From positions 2,976,001 through 3,040,000 of the forward strand of contig CP144143.1 in assembly GCA_028485475.2 (NCBI GenBank): a stretch of 64,000 bases of DNA, in the 5' to 3' direction. The stretch comes from Chitinophagaceae bacterium C216. GTDB lineage: Bacteria > Bacteroidota > Bacteroidia > Chitinophagales > Chitinophagaceae. The position numbers and the translations under genes are program-made. Position 1 is the stretch's first letter; every line of letters starts with the position of its first letter. Below, piece by piece: positions 8,226 to 17,293 of this stretch. The notes under the pieces were generated by a model that was not told the origin of the DNA, searched no databases, and worked only from the letters and a program-made list of their open reading frames with translations.

Positions 8226-9158
8226 ATGCCGCTACTCGAAGTTCGGAACCTTATAAAACATTTTGCTACACAAAAAGCTGTAGACGATATCAGCCTCAGT
8301 ATTGAAAAAGGACAGATTTTTGGATTACTGGGACCCAACGGTGCCGGAAAAACTACGCTTATCAGAATGATTACCGGTATCTTTTACCCAGATAGCGGCA
8401 CTATTCTCTTTGACGGACAACCGTTCAACCCTGCACACGACATTGTGCATATAGGATATATGCCCGAAGAAAGAGGGTTGTACAAAAAAATGAAAATAGG
8501 CGAGCATGCCCTTTATCTGGCACAACTCAAAGGACTTAGCAAAAAGGATGCGCTCGAAAAAATAAAAGTTTGGTTCGATAAGTTCGAGATGGGAAGTTGG
8601 TGGAACAAGAAAGTAGAAGACCTCTCAAAAGGTATGCAACAAAAACTGCAGTTTGTCACCACTATCCTACATAATCCTAAGCTCATTATACTGGACGAGC
8701 CTTTCAGCGGACTGGATCCGGTAAACAGCAATCTCATAAAAGACGAAATATATAATTTGGCCCAAAATGGCGCTACAATAATATTTAGCACCCATAGGAT
8801 GGAGCAAGTGGAAGAAATTTGTGACCATATTGTGCTAGTCAATCAGGGGAAAAAAATTCTTGACGGCACAGTACAGCAGGTGAAAAATGATTTCAAACAA
8901 CATATCTACAAGATTGCTTTTGAGAATGATATTTCTATCATTGCAGACAGCACCATATTTGAAATTAAAGAACAGGACGCTCAATCCATCGTTGTTCAAA
9001 AACGTGATGGCGTAACAAATAATACAATTTTGCAGTATTTGATACAACAAGGTGCCCAAATCAATGCTTTTAAGGAAATATTGCCTAGCCTGAATGATAT
9101 TTTCATCAGTCTAGTTAAAGACACCCCTGTATCACGCCAATTCCAGAACGTTAATTAA
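8226..9158 (+). CDS. ABC transporter ATP-binding protein (NatA-like)
   Basis: The ATPase subunit (310 aa) of an ABC-2 type exporter. Walker A GPNGAGKTT at 36-44, signature LSKGMQQ at 133-139, Walker B LIILDEP at 153-159, and the H-loop in FSTHRMEQ near 188. The C-terminal 80 residues form the extension seen in NatA/DrrA-type subunits. The next gene, 22 bases downstream, is its permease. Such pairs export Na+, drugs or lipids; the cargo is not determinable here. Confidence 0.93.
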   Translation: MPLLEVRNLIKHFATQKAVDDISLSIEKGQIFGLLGPNGAGKTTLIRMITGIFYPDSGTILFDGQPFNPAHDIVHIGYMPEERGLYKKMKIGEHALYLAQLKGLSKKDALEKIKVWFDKFEMGSWWNKKVEDLSKGMQQKLQFVTTILHNPKLIILDEPFSGLDPVNSNLIKDEIYNLAQNGATIIFSTHRMEQVEEICDHIVLVNQGKKILDGTVQQVKNDFKQHIYKIAFENDISIIADSTIFEIKEQDAQSIVVQKRDGVTNNTILQYLIQQGAQINAFKEILPSLNDIFISLVKDTPVSRQFQNVN

Positions 9159-9180
9159 TCTTTCTAATTGAAACTAACAT

Positions 9181-10452
9181 ATGAGCAAAACATTTTTAAT
9201 CATACAACGAGAATATTTCACCCGAATAAGAAAAAAATCCTTTATTATTTCCACCTTACTTTTTCCACTGCTGTATCTCGGGTTGGTATTTGGCACTGCT
9301 TATATCGGGCAAAAAGCCTCTTCCAAATTGAAGATTGCATTGGTAGACTCTTCGGGCAAGTTCACCCAACAAAAAATAGATAAAGTAAATGCAGAGGACA
9401 AATCGAATACGCTCATTCTGGAAACAACAGATGTAGCCCAACTCGCCAACGATTTTGAAAGCAGAGGATACGATGCATATGCTGTAATTCCCCAAGACAT
9501 TATGATTGCTGCCACTCCCCAAACCATCGTAGTGAAATCCAACAGAACACTGGGATTAATTGCCGGAGTACAGTCCAAGCTTAACAATATATGGAACGAT
9601 ATCAAGTACGAGGAACTAGGAATTGACCAAGAAAAACGTGTAGCACTCACAGGAAGCAAGCTTATAGTACTTGCAGAAAACCAGCAGGACAAAAGTGCAG
9701 ACGGAACTTATGCAATGATCATAGGATATGCAGCAGGCTTTCTGGTGTACTTTATACTGCTCATATATGGCTCACAGGTAATGATGGGAGTAATGGAAGA
9801 AAAAACCAATAGAATTGCCGAAGTAATGGTATCCTCAGTAAAGCCTTTTCAGCTCATGCTGGGGAAAATAGTAGGAATTGCACTGGTAGCACTTACCCAG
9901 TTTCTACTATGGATTGTATTTGCTTTAGTAGTGTTTAATGCTACTAAAATTGCAGGCAATACGAGTTCGGAGCTGGCCGGAGCTGTTGCAAGTGTGCAGA
10001 AGTTCTTTACCAGCTTTAATATGCCCTTGCTATTGTTCCTGTTTGCATTCTATTTTTTGGGAGGCTTTTTCTTCTATTCCTCATTGTATGCAGCTATCGG
10101 TAGTGCAATTAACGAAGATGTACGTGAAGCGCAGTCACTCTCATTTCCGATTACACTAATCATCATATTTGCCATTTTTCTGCTGACCATAGCGATGAAT
10201 GACCCCACTAGCCCTATAGCTGTTTGGGCGAGTATCATTCCTTTTACCTCTCCTATTGTAATGATGGCCAGAGTGGCTTATGGAATTCCGGGAACCGTTA
10301 CTTACGGACAGCTTGCGCTGAGCATGACATTATTGGTGGCATCATTTTTATTCATGGTATGGTTTGCGGGTAAAATTTACCGCACGGGTATCCTCATGTA
10401 TGGTAAAAAACCTACCTGGAAGGAAATGCTAAAATGGGCGATGCGCAAGTAA
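9181..10452 (+). CDS. ABC-2 type permease (NatB-like)
   Basis: A 423 aa membrane subunit partnering the ATPase at 8226. One membrane helix lies near residues 20-40, followed by a large extracytoplasmic domain (about 45-175) and five further helices in the C-terminal half. The MGVMEEKTNRIAEVMVSSVKPFQLMLGKI loop is characteristic of NatB/ABC-2 permeases and probably contacts the ATPase. The order ATPase then permease with a 22-base gap indicates one operon. Substrate unknown. Confidence 0.92.
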   Translation: MSKTFLIIQREYFTRIRKKSFIISTLLFPLLYLGLVFGTAYIGQKASSKLKIALVDSSGKFTQQKIDKVNAEDKSNTLILETTDVAQLANDFESRGYDAYAVIPQDIMIAATPQTIVVKSNRTLGLIAGVQSKLNNIWNDIKYEELGIDQEKRVALTGSKLIVLAENQQDKSADGTYAMIIGYAAGFLVYFILLIYGSQVMMGVMEEKTNRIAEVMVSSVKPFQLMLGKIVGIALVALTQFLLWIVFALVVFNATKIAGNTSSELAGAVASVQKFFTSFNMPLLLFLFAFYFLGGFFFYSSLYAAIGSAINEDVREAQSLSFPITLIIIFAIFLLTIAMNDPTSPIAVWASIIPFTSPIVMMARVAYGIPGTVTYGQLALSMTLLVASFLFMVWFAGKIYRTGILMYGKKPTWKEMLKWAMRK

Positions 10453-10575
10453 TATTTACGTATTTAACCTTGGGATTCAACCGGCTTTACCGTCTTTTTA
10501 CACCCGTTTACCGATGCGTATTATGTAGGGGGAGCTGCGAGCTGTAATTTTACATTACGAAATCTAAACAAATCA

Positions 10576-10887
10576 ATGTTACAGTTTTTCAGAAAATACA
10601 GTGAAGTCATTATTTGGAACGGCACCCTTATATTATTGGGCGTAATGAATGTAAATGATACTTCGCTCTGTCTTCTGAAAAATATGGGAATCACTTGGTG
10701 CCCGGGTTGTGGATTAGGGCATGCTATTCATTACGCACTGCACTTTGAATTTGAAAAGTCGTTTCAGGAACACATCTTGGGAATACCGGCAACATTGATT
10801 CTCTTCTACCAGAGTTGTAAATCTATTTATACAATCAACAAAACCACTCACTATGGACCAGCAACAAATACTAAGAATGTTTCCTGA
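10576..10887 (+). CDS. DUF2752 membrane protein
   Basis: A 103 aa protein with the DUF2752 hallmark TWCPGCGLGHAIHYAL (residues about 40-55): a CxxC pair next to a glycine-rich turn, between two hydrophobic segments (13-33 and 70-87). Function unknown. DUF2752 proteins are often found beside TM2-domain genes, as here: the next gene begins 35 bases before this one ends. Possibly cotranscribed with the ABC exporter 123 bases upstream, but that gap is large enough for its own promoter. Confidence 0.85.
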   Translation: MLQFFRKYSEVIIWNGTLILLGVMNVNDTSLCLLKNMGITWCPGCGLGHAIHYALHFEFEKSFQEHILGIPATLILFYQSCKSIYTINKTTHYGPATNTKNVS

Positions 10888-11215
10888 TATAGAATATGAG
10901 GAAATGGCAGCGCTCCTGCACCTTACGGAAAATATGACCGAGCAGCAACAACAAACTTTTCTGGTAATTTACCAGGGTAAAAGGAAAGATCGCACACTGA
11001 TGCTGGTTTTTGCATTACTCGGTTTTGTAGGCGTAGCCGGTATTCACAGAATTATCACTGGTGATATCGGACTGGGTATCTTATACTTCTTTACTGCAGG
11101 TCTCTGCTTTATTGGCACTATTGTCGACCTGGTGAACATCAAAAAGCTCACCATGGACTACAATATAAAAATGGCTTACGAGACTGCCAATTTGGCTACC
11201 GCCGTATTTAAATAA
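10853..11215 (+). CDS. TM2-domain membrane protein
   Basis: A 120 aa protein with a soluble acidic N-terminus (residues 1-45, many Q and E) and a TM2 domain. The first helix (around 50-65) is followed by a GxxGxHR-type turn (VGVAGIHRI), a short GDIGLGIL re-entry and a second helix ending in GTIVDLVNI. Function unknown. It overlaps the DUF2752 gene by 35 bases in a different frame, which implies coupled translation. Its stop lies 7 bases from the convergent TonB receptor gene. Confidence 0.87.
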   Translation: MDQQQILRMFPDIEYEEMAALLHLTENMTEQQQQTFLVIYQGKRKDRTLMLVFALLGFVGVAGIHRIITGDIGLGILYFFTAGLCFIGTIVDLVNIKKLTMDYNIKMAYETANLATAVFK

Positions 11216-11222
11216 AATGGGC

Positions 11223-13280
11223 TTATTTCCGATAACTAATCGCTGCTCCTACGTACACATTTCTACGGGGAGCGGCGTTATAATATCTCCCCCCTGCCCC
11301 GTTAATGTCATTTCCTAAGCTATAATTTTCATTCAAGAGGTTATCACCTCCTAAGTATAGCTTAATATTTAACTTATCAATTACTAGTTGATAACCTAAC
11401 TTAACGCCTAATAAATGATAAGGGTTGGCGACAGCCGTATTCGCATCATTGACAAATATTTTAGAGGCCCCATAATAAGTAGCATTGAGACTAAACCTAT
11501 TCGCCATAGCCATATCGGCAGCTAGTGTTACTGAGCTACGTGGTACTCCGGGAAGTTGTTTGCCGGAATAATCATTACCCTCCTTAAGAAAAGTTCCATA
11601 TTTAAAATAGCTATAAGTATATCCCGCAGTAAATACTGCACGATTCAACCATTTCCATCTCTCCTGTCGCAATACATAATCAGCAAACAGCTCTACGCCA
11701 CGCTGCCGTATTTGTCCGGCATTCACAAAATAATCGGCCCCGGATTCATCGCGCTGTTGTACCAGCCCGTTTTTCATGTCAAAATAAAAACCCGTAGCCT
11801 GTAATCTCAATTCATTCCAAAGATATTTCTCCGCCGTTAGTTCATAATTCCATCCTTCTTCTGCTTTTAATGCCGTATTGATGATTCCTGTTGAAGGCAA
11901 GAGCTCCGCTATAGTTGGAGAAGCATATCCTTTTGCAACCGAACCTAGAATAGTCAACCTATTATCCCATTTTTTCGAAACCGAGATACGGGGCGCTACT
12001 TCGTTACTGAAAGCAAACGGCTGTTGTAGTACAGGTTCCACATTCAAGCGTGTAAACCCCACTTTGGCCTTATTATAACTAGCACCTAGGGTATAAGTCC
12101 AGTTGGACATAGTGGTATAGACAACCTGGGCAAACAGACTATATATGGTAGTACTTACTTCATCATCGGTCTGAAGTGTATCGGGAACGCCTTTATTATT
12201 TCCATTTACTCGAATGCTATAATCGCCCTTTTGCCATTCAGCTCCGGCATCTACTCTTAGCCTGTTATCTGAGGCTAACGGTGCTTCAAACGTAAACTGT
12301 GTTCTTCCTCCGAAATGCGGTTCGATACGTCTTTCATAGTTCCTCACTGCACTATTTTTAATATGATTGTGGGAACCATATACTGTAGTTTGATTAGTGA
12401 TATTCTGAGCAAAGTGATAAACATAGGTTATACCACCAGTAAGATTTTTTTGCCAGATGGCCGCCTTTGCCTCCACCGCGGAGGGGAATATGCCGGCTGC
12501 AGGCCTTGCCGCCCGAGGATTCTTCTGATATTCCTGTAAGGTAAGCGCTCCGGGAGTTTGATAATACATATCGGTATACAGCAAAGCTGCCGTCAATGCT
12601 TGTTTTTCTGAAATATACCATCTACCCATCCATGACAGATTATCCCGCTGCACTGCAGACTGCTCTCGATATCCTTTACTTTCATTATGAGCATAAGTTA
12701 ATTTTGTTGAAAACTTATCCCCTGCAATATTTCCTGTAGCAAGAACAGAATGTAACCCGTAGCTGCCACCAATATACTCCACAGAAGCTTCTGTGTGAGG
12801 TGAGATGGCATTTTCAATCAGCAATAGACCTCCTGTTCCAACACCATACATGCTGGAAGCAGGACCTTTAAATACCTCAATTGATGAAAAATTATTATAG
12901 GCCAATTGATTGAAGTAAGTATTACCTCCGGGATCAGTTAAGGGAATGCCATTCCAATACACTTTCACATTCCGCACCCCGAAAGGAGAACGCAGCGAGC
13001 TACCCCGAATATTGATACGATAACTTCCCGGAGAACGCTCTTCCATACGCATTCCGGGAATAGTGTTAATTTCGGAAAGAAGAGACATCTTATTGGATAA
13101 GGATGTGTTCCCTACTACAGAAATCAACCCTGTTGCAAGGTTTCTCTTCTGCCCAAATGCTCGTACCACCACCTCGCTTAGGGGTTTTATGGTATCGAAT
13201 GTCATATCCTGTGCCGCACTGTTAAAAACAGATAGCAATAACGCCAGCCCCAGCCCGACGCTCCTACTTTTCCTAAACAT
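11223..13280 (-). CDS. TonB-dependent outer-membrane receptor
   Basis: A 685 aa receptor when started at the ATG at 13280; the upstream frame would need a TTG at 13301. It has a signal peptide ending near SAAQ, then a TonB-box-like LSEVVVRAFG segment, a plug domain (IRGSSLRSPFGVRNVKVYWNGIPLTDPGG, FKGPASSMYGVGTGGLLLIE) and a beta-barrel ending in an aromatic-rich strand (VYVGAAISYRK). It has no CarboxypepD_reg-like extension, so it is the siderophore/metal type rather than SusC. No partner lipoprotein or regulator is adjacent. Ligand unknown. Confidence 0.93.
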   Translation of the reverse strand: MFRKSRSVGLGLALLLSVFNSAAQDMTFDTIKPLSEVVVRAFGQKRNLATGLISVVGNTSLSNKMSLLSEINTIPGMRMEERSPGSYRINIRGSSLRSPFGVRNVKVYWNGIPLTDPGGNTYFNQLAYNNFSSIEVFKGPASSMYGVGTGGLLLIENAISPHTEASVEYIGGSYGLHSVLATGNIAGDKFSTKLTYAHNESKGYREQSAVQRDNLSWMGRWYISEKQALTAALLYTDMYYQTPGALTLQEYQKNPRAARPAAGIFPSAVEAKAAIWQKNLTGGITYVYHFAQNITNQTTVYGSHNHIKNSAVRNYERRIEPHFGGRTQFTFEAPLASDNRLRVDAGAEWQKGDYSIRVNGNNKGVPDTLQTDDEVSTTIYSLFAQVVYTTMSNWTYTLGASYNKAKVGFTRLNVEPVLQQPFAFSNEVAPRISVSKKWDNRLTILGSVAKGYASPTIAELLPSTGIINTALKAEEGWNYELTAEKYLWNELRLQATGFYFDMKNGLVQQRDESGADYFVNAGQIRQRGVELFADYVLRQERWKWLNRAVFTAGYTYSYFKYGTFLKEGNDYSGKQLPGVPRSSVTLAADMAMANRFSLNATYYGASKIFVNDANTAVANPYHLLGVKLGYQLVIDKLNIKLYLGGDNLLNENYSLGNDINGAGGRYYNAAPRRNVYVGAAISYRK

Positions 13281-13352
13281 ATTGTTGAAAACTCTGTTCA
13301 AAATCTGAAAAGATTAAACCAACAAAGAAAATAAAATTAACTAAGTACTGCT

Positions 13353-13360
13353 TAATTTTG
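13353..13360 (+). promoter_or_regulatory. -7 promoter box for the DUF3298 lipoprotein
   Basis: TAATTTTG is an exact TAnnTTTG match, 51 bases before the ATG at 13412, within the divergent gap shared with the TonB receptor. Confidence 0.45.
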
Positions 13361-13411
13361 TTAGTAAAGCACTAAGCTTCCATATTTTATAACGATATAT
13401 TGCAACAAGAT

Positions 13412-14608
13412 ATGTTTACACGCCTCCTTCTTTTCGCTGCGGTAATCTTTGGCTTTATTTCCTGCAAAAATCAGGATACTAAAACTAAAGAAGATGCTAC
13501 CGCTACTAACCCAACAGATACAACAACGGTTATTACTGAAGAAGACAACTTATCCGCAAAGTTCTTTTACAGGACGTTGGAAGGTACTATTGCGGGCAAA
13601 CCTGTAGTAATGCATTTACTAAAACATAATGACATGGTGGATGCCAACTATTACTACACTGATTATGGCACACCAATCTTTTTATATAAAGACTGGGATG
13701 AAGAAGGAGCAGATAGCCTTTACCTCATTGAAAACACTGATAACGGAAACGGGTTGTCACCCAAAATTGCCCTCTATCTCGCAGAAAACGAAATTACCGG
13801 CATATGGAAAAGTGGCGATAATAAAACCACCTACCCTATAAAATTGCGAGAAAGTCAGACAGATGGTACCCTTCGTATAAGAGCATTGAGCTATTCGGAC
13901 TCTGCAGCATACCTGAAATTCCCCAAAGACACTCCCATTCTAAAATCAACGATAACTGTGGTAATGGCTACCGACAATGATCCGTCTGCCACCTGGTTCA
14001 ATAACGAATTGAAAAAAATATTGGACAATGGGGATAAAAAATATGCTTCGCTTAATCTGCCGCAGACAGCTCAAGCTATCGTAAATGATTTAAAAAACAA
14101 TTACAGTAAAGATGTTGACAGCAGTCTTGTGGGTGTAACCGTAGACGATAATATGCCCCATTATTTCCTCAACCGAGAGTATATCACCACCAGTAATGTG
14201 GTTCATAATAATAATGGATATATAATTCTTAACGTGTACAACTACTCCTATACCGGGGGAGCACATGGCGACTATGCCACTACCATGTATTGCTTTGACA
14301 TAAAAAATCAGAAAAAACTACAGCTCAGCGATATCATGAAAGTAGATTCGGTTGCCATACAAAATCTGCTGGACAAATATTATAGAAAGCGGTACCACCT
14401 GCGTCCGCGTACTTCTCTAGATCAAAGCCTTTTCGTCAAGCATCTGGCTCCGAATGACAATTTTTATTTTGGACCCAAAGGTCTAGGCTTTATATATAAC
14501 CCTTACGAGATCGCCCCTTATGCCGCCGGCGAGATCAATGTATGGATTCCTTTTTCGGAACTAGCGACATATCTGAACCCAGAATTTAAAGAAAGGATGG
14601 GCCTTTAG
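13412..14608 (+). CDS. Lipoprotein with PdaC/RsiV-like (DUF3298) C-terminal domain
   Basis: A 398 aa lipoprotein (lipobox FISC, Cys18) started at the ATG at 13412 rather than a TTG 12 bases earlier. After an acidic, Thr-rich linker, residues about 50-150 form a beta-rich domain of unknown type. The C-terminal half has the DUF3298 core, YTGGAHGDYATTMYCFD followed by KLQLSDI and ending in PYAAGEINVWIPFSEL. This domain is shared with RsiV and the PdaC deacetylase N-terminus; in RsiV it binds lysozyme. No deacetylase domain is present. Role unknown. Confidence 0.84.
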   Translation: MFTRLLLFAAVIFGFISCKNQDTKTKEDATATNPTDTTTVITEEDNLSAKFFYRTLEGTIAGKPVVMHLLKHNDMVDANYYYTDYGTPIFLYKDWDEEGADSLYLIENTDNGNGLSPKIALYLAENEITGIWKSGDNKTTYPIKLRESQTDGTLRIRALSYSDSAAYLKFPKDTPILKSTITVVMATDNDPSATWFNNELKKILDNGDKKYASLNLPQTAQAIVNDLKNNYSKDVDSSLVGVTVDDNMPHYFLNREYITTSNVVHNNNGYIILNVYNYSYTGGAHGDYATTMYCFDIKNQKKLQLSDIMKVDSVAIQNLLDKYYRKRYHLRPRTSLDQSLFVKHLAPNDNFYFGPKGLGFIYNPYEIAPYAAGEINVWIPFSELATYLNPEFKERMGL

Positions 14609-14632
14609 AATTTTCTTAATGCTTTAACAATT

Positions 14633-14656
14633 TTCGGCCAAAACCGATTGGCCGAA
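14633..14656 (+). terminator. Hairpin after the DUF3298 lipoprotein
   Basis: TTCGGCCA (14633-14640) pairs perfectly with TGGCCGAA (14649-14656) over an 8-base loop. The T-run downstream is weak. It lies 21-37 bases before the next ATG and may act as a terminator or an mRNA element. Confidence 0.4.
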
Positions 14657-14676
14657 TCATTTAACTTTAGCCCCAA

Positions 14677-15255
14677 ATGCTAAGGCTGCTTTTCATTTTC
14701 TTTTCATTTACCATCTTTCTTGGAGCAAATGCTCAGGTACCCGACTTTATTTCTGTACGAAAAAAGAATGGTGTTCCTGTAAAAAACTATTACGCCGGTA
14801 TTGAAATATCTTTAATCACACACGATGGGCGGCGCTATGACGCCCTAATAGACCGAATTGCCAACGATAGCATTTTCCTTCGTTATTACACACTGCACGC
14901 CTATACTAATATCTTCGGCACTACCAGTTATGATACCATAACGACGTATACCCTAGGTATGCATTATAAGAATATCAAAACCATCCTGGTTCCTAAAATC
15001 AGTTACCGCGATCATTATTTAGCTACCTTGGGGAGGTTCGCGGCTATTGGGGGATTTGGCTATGATTTTCTGAACATTTTTAACGGACTGGTACAAAAAC
15101 ACGACCCGCTGTTTGACAAACGTAATACACGCAATGTAGCCATTGCCACCGGTGTGGGGGCTGCGGGATTGTTTTTAAATCGCAAGTATCGACGCCCGGG
15201 GAACTCGAGTAAATACAAAATTGTATACGTCAACCTGAGTCAGAGCACACCCTGA
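14677..15255 (+). CDS. Exported protein of unknown function
   Basis: A 192 aa protein with a clean signal peptide (MLRLLFIFFS to ANAQ). The body begins FISVRKKNGVPVKNYYAGIEIS and reads as a beta-strand domain dealing with a property table (DGRRYDALIDRIANDSIFLRYY). It ends with a glycine-rich, weakly hydrophobic section (GRFAAIGGFGYDF, ATGVGAAGLFL) and a basic tail. I do not recognise a family. Similar short exported proteins are common in Chitinophagaceae. It is preceded by a near -7 sequence (TAACTTTA) and followed by a G/C hairpin with a T-run. Confidence 0.72.
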   Translation: MLRLLFIFFSFTIFLGANAQVPDFISVRKKNGVPVKNYYAGIEISLITHDGRRYDALIDRIANDSIFLRYYTLHAYTNIFGTTSYDTITTYTLGMHYKNIKTILVPKISYRDHYLATLGRFAAIGGFGYDFLNIFNGLVQKHDPLFDKRNTRNVAIATGVGAAGLFLNRKYRRPGNSSKYKIVYVNLSQSTP

Positions 15256-15263
15256 AATTAATA

Positions 15264-15284
15264 GGGGTAATTGCCCCCTTTTTT
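15264..15284 (+). terminator. Short terminator hairpin
   Basis: GGGG, a six-base loop and CCCCC are followed at once by six Ts (15279-15284), nine bases after the stop of the exported protein. The stem is short but pure G-C. Confidence 0.55.
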
Positions 15285-15347
15285 AAAAGAATATATCTAA
15301 TTTTCTTCTTTTCTTTGCAGTCTCCTTTCAGGATAAAAACCTGACAC

Positions 15348-16922
15348 ATGCAAAAAATCATTCAACTCCGATTATCACCGCAACAAGCTGCCGATGATAG
15401 TGCGATCTTGCAGCAAATAGTCGAACAGGAGAGCATTGCACCTGCTACCATTACAGGATTTAACATCATCAAAAAGTCCATTGATGCTCGCTCTAGAACG
15501 CCATGGATCAATCTCAAGCTTAATGCCTACATCAACTAACCTTTTCAGGAAAGAGAACGGCCTCCATTTCACTTTCAGGATGTAAGCAGGGCTTCTAAAC
15601 GTGTGATTATAGTGGGCGCAGGACCTGCAGGTCTTTTTGCAGCCCTCCAGCTTCTTGAAACCGGTATTCGACCTATCATTCTGGAACGCGGAAAAGATGT
15701 AAGAGCGCGTCGTCGCGACTTGGCAGCTATCAATAAAAAAGGCATTGTCAATCCCGAAAGTAATTATTGCTTTGGCGAAGGTGGTGCCGGTACTTACAGC
15801 GATGGAAAGTTATACACCCGAAGCAACAAGCGCGGAAGTATAGACCGCATCTTAAACCTCTTTGTCAATTTCGGGGCCGAAGAAAAGATACTGTATGAAG
15901 CTCATCCACATATCGGCACCAACAAACTGCCTAAGATTATTGTGGCTATGCGAGAACAGATCCTGCAATGTGGCGGAAAAATTTTATTCGAACAAAAGGT
16001 TATAGACTTTATTATAGATGATCACATCATCAAAGGAGTAAAAACACAAAAAGGGGATATCATCGAAGCCGATGCTGTGATATTGGCTACCGGTCATTCC
16101 GCAAGAGATATTTTTTATTTATTGCAGAAGAAAAATGTGCTGATCGAACCCAAACCCTTTGCCTTGGGTGTTCGTGCGGAGCATCCTCAATCGCTTATCG
16201 ATACAGCTCAGTACAAGTGCGACTCCCGGGGTCCGTATCTGCCCCCGGCATCCTATAGTCTCGTGCAACAGGTTCATAATATCGGTGTGTTATCCTTTTG
16301 CATGTGCCCCGGCGGCATTATCGCTCCCGCCGCCACCGGACATAATGAAATAGTGGTAAACGGTTGGTCCCCTTCTAAAAGAAATAATCCTTATGCCAAT
16401 TCGGGGATTGTGGTACAGGTTCAACTAAAAGATGTTCTCAGAAACGAAAAACTCAAAAACCCTGACCCTTTATCACTCCTACGATTTCAGCAAGAGATAG
16501 AAAGGGCTGCATTTGTAGCAGGTGGGGGACAGCTAAAAGCACCTGCTCAACGTATGGTAGATTTTTGTACTAATAAATTTTCGTCATCACTACCCGACTG
16601 CTCCTATCTAACCGGTATAACCAGTGCCGATTTAAGAACTGTTTTGCCCCCGTTTATCTACAAAGCCCTGCAGAAAGCTTTCGTGGAGTTTGGCAAAAAA
16701 ATGAAAGGCTATTACACGAACGATGCAGTATTGGTAGCAACTGAATCACGTACTTCTTCACCGGTACGAATTCCCAGAGATGCTGACACCTTACAACATC
16801 CTCAGCTAAAAAATCTTTACCCCTGTGGGGAAGGTGCAGGCTATGCAGGAGGTATTGTTAGTGCCGCCATGGATGGAGAAAAGATCGCACGGATGATTGC
16901 CGCTACCTTAACTTATGCTTAA
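15348..16922 (+). pseudogene. FAD-dependent oxidoreductase (COG2509 type) with one in-frame stop
   Basis: The ATG at 15348 opens a frame that reads the normal N-terminal region of this family (KKSIDARSR, then WINLKLNAYIN), hits TAA at 15537-15539, and continues in the same frame as PFQERERPPFHF and on to VIIVGAGPAGLFAAL and a full FAD domain, ending at 16922. The whole frame is 524 codons plus the final stop, about the usual family length. There is no frameshift. From memory, relatives have Glu after the Asn at this place, so GAA to TAA is a likely single change. It is either a recent nonsense mutation, a sequencing error or a readthrough site. Confidence 0.8.
15603..16922 (+). CDS. FAD-binding part of the interrupted oxidoreductase (open frame after the stop)
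   Basis: This is the part of the interrupted gene that remains open: 439 codons from a GTG at 15603, just before the dinucleotide-binding GAGPAGL motif. Family landmarks include LERGKDVRAR, the FGEGGAGTYSDGKLYTR block, ILATGHSARD, MCPGGIIAPAATG, VATESRTSSPVRI and CGEGAGYAGGIVSAA, all intact and unmutated. If translation restarted at the GTG, the product would lack the roughly 64-residue N-terminal domain plus the linker. I see no ribosome-binding site at that GTG. Substrate unknown for the family. Confidence 0.6.
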   Translation: MIIVGAGPAGLFAALQLLETGIRPIILERGKDVRARRRDLAAINKKGIVNPESNYCFGEGGAGTYSDGKLYTRSNKRGSIDRILNLFVNFGAEEKILYEAHPHIGTNKLPKIIVAMREQILQCGGKILFEQKVIDFIIDDHIIKGVKTQKGDIIEADAVILATGHSARDIFYLLQKKNVLIEPKPFALGVRAEHPQSLIDTAQYKCDSRGPYLPPASYSLVQQVHNIGVLSFCMCPGGIIAPAATGHNEIVVNGWSPSKRNNPYANSGIVVQVQLKDVLRNEKLKNPDPLSLLRFQQEIERAAFVAGGGQLKAPAQRMVDFCTNKFSSSLPDCSYLTGITSADLRTVLPPFIYKALQKAFVEFGKKMKGYYTNDAVLVATESRTSSPVRIPRDADTLQHPQLKNLYPCGEGAGYAGGIVSAAMDGEKIARMIAATLTYA

Positions 16923-16942
16923 AATACTCCGAGAAAAACAAA

Positions 16943-17293
16943 TTATTTAAGCTTTTCATTACTCGCGTGTCTGTCTGCATCGCGCTTTGTTTTCTTTTCA
17001 AAGCTTTGTTGTAATGCTGCAGTAAGATCTACGCCTGTCTGATTAGCCAAACAAAGGAGCACCCATAACACATCAGCCATTTCTTCTCCCAGCAATGCTT
17101 TACGTTCATCATCCGAATACTTTTTACCATCCTTATAAGACTGATCACCATAAAGCCGTGCCATGTGGCGTGCCAACTCTCCTACTTCTTCGGTAAGAAT
17201 GGCCATATTCGTCAATTCGCCGAAATATCTAACACCGATGGTTTTAATCCATTCATCTACGCGCTGTTGCGCCTCGCTAATTGTTATACTCAT
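16943..17293 (-). CDS. MazG-like nucleotide pyrophosphohydrolase
   Basis: A 116 aa all-alpha NTP pyrophosphohydrolase. The metal-binding signature is LTEEVGELAR near residues 33-42 and EEMADVLWVL near 70-79 (EExxE ... ExxD), which hydrolyses (d)NTPs to NMP and PPi and cleans the pool of unusual nucleotides. The single-domain length separates it from full MazG. It starts by overlapping the end of dtd by 4 bases, so the two are one translational unit. Confidence 0.9.
   Translation of the reverse strand: MSITISEAQQRVDEWIKTIGVRYFGELTNMAILTEEVGELARHMARLYGDQSYKDGKKYSDDERKALLGEEMADVLWVLLCLANQTGVDLTAALQQSFEKKTKRDADRHASNEKLK

Noticed and set aside
15348-15539. A separate 63-residue protein
   Set aside because: It is in the same frame as the FAD domain and matches that family's N-terminal region, so it is a fragment of one interrupted gene, not a stand-alone small protein.
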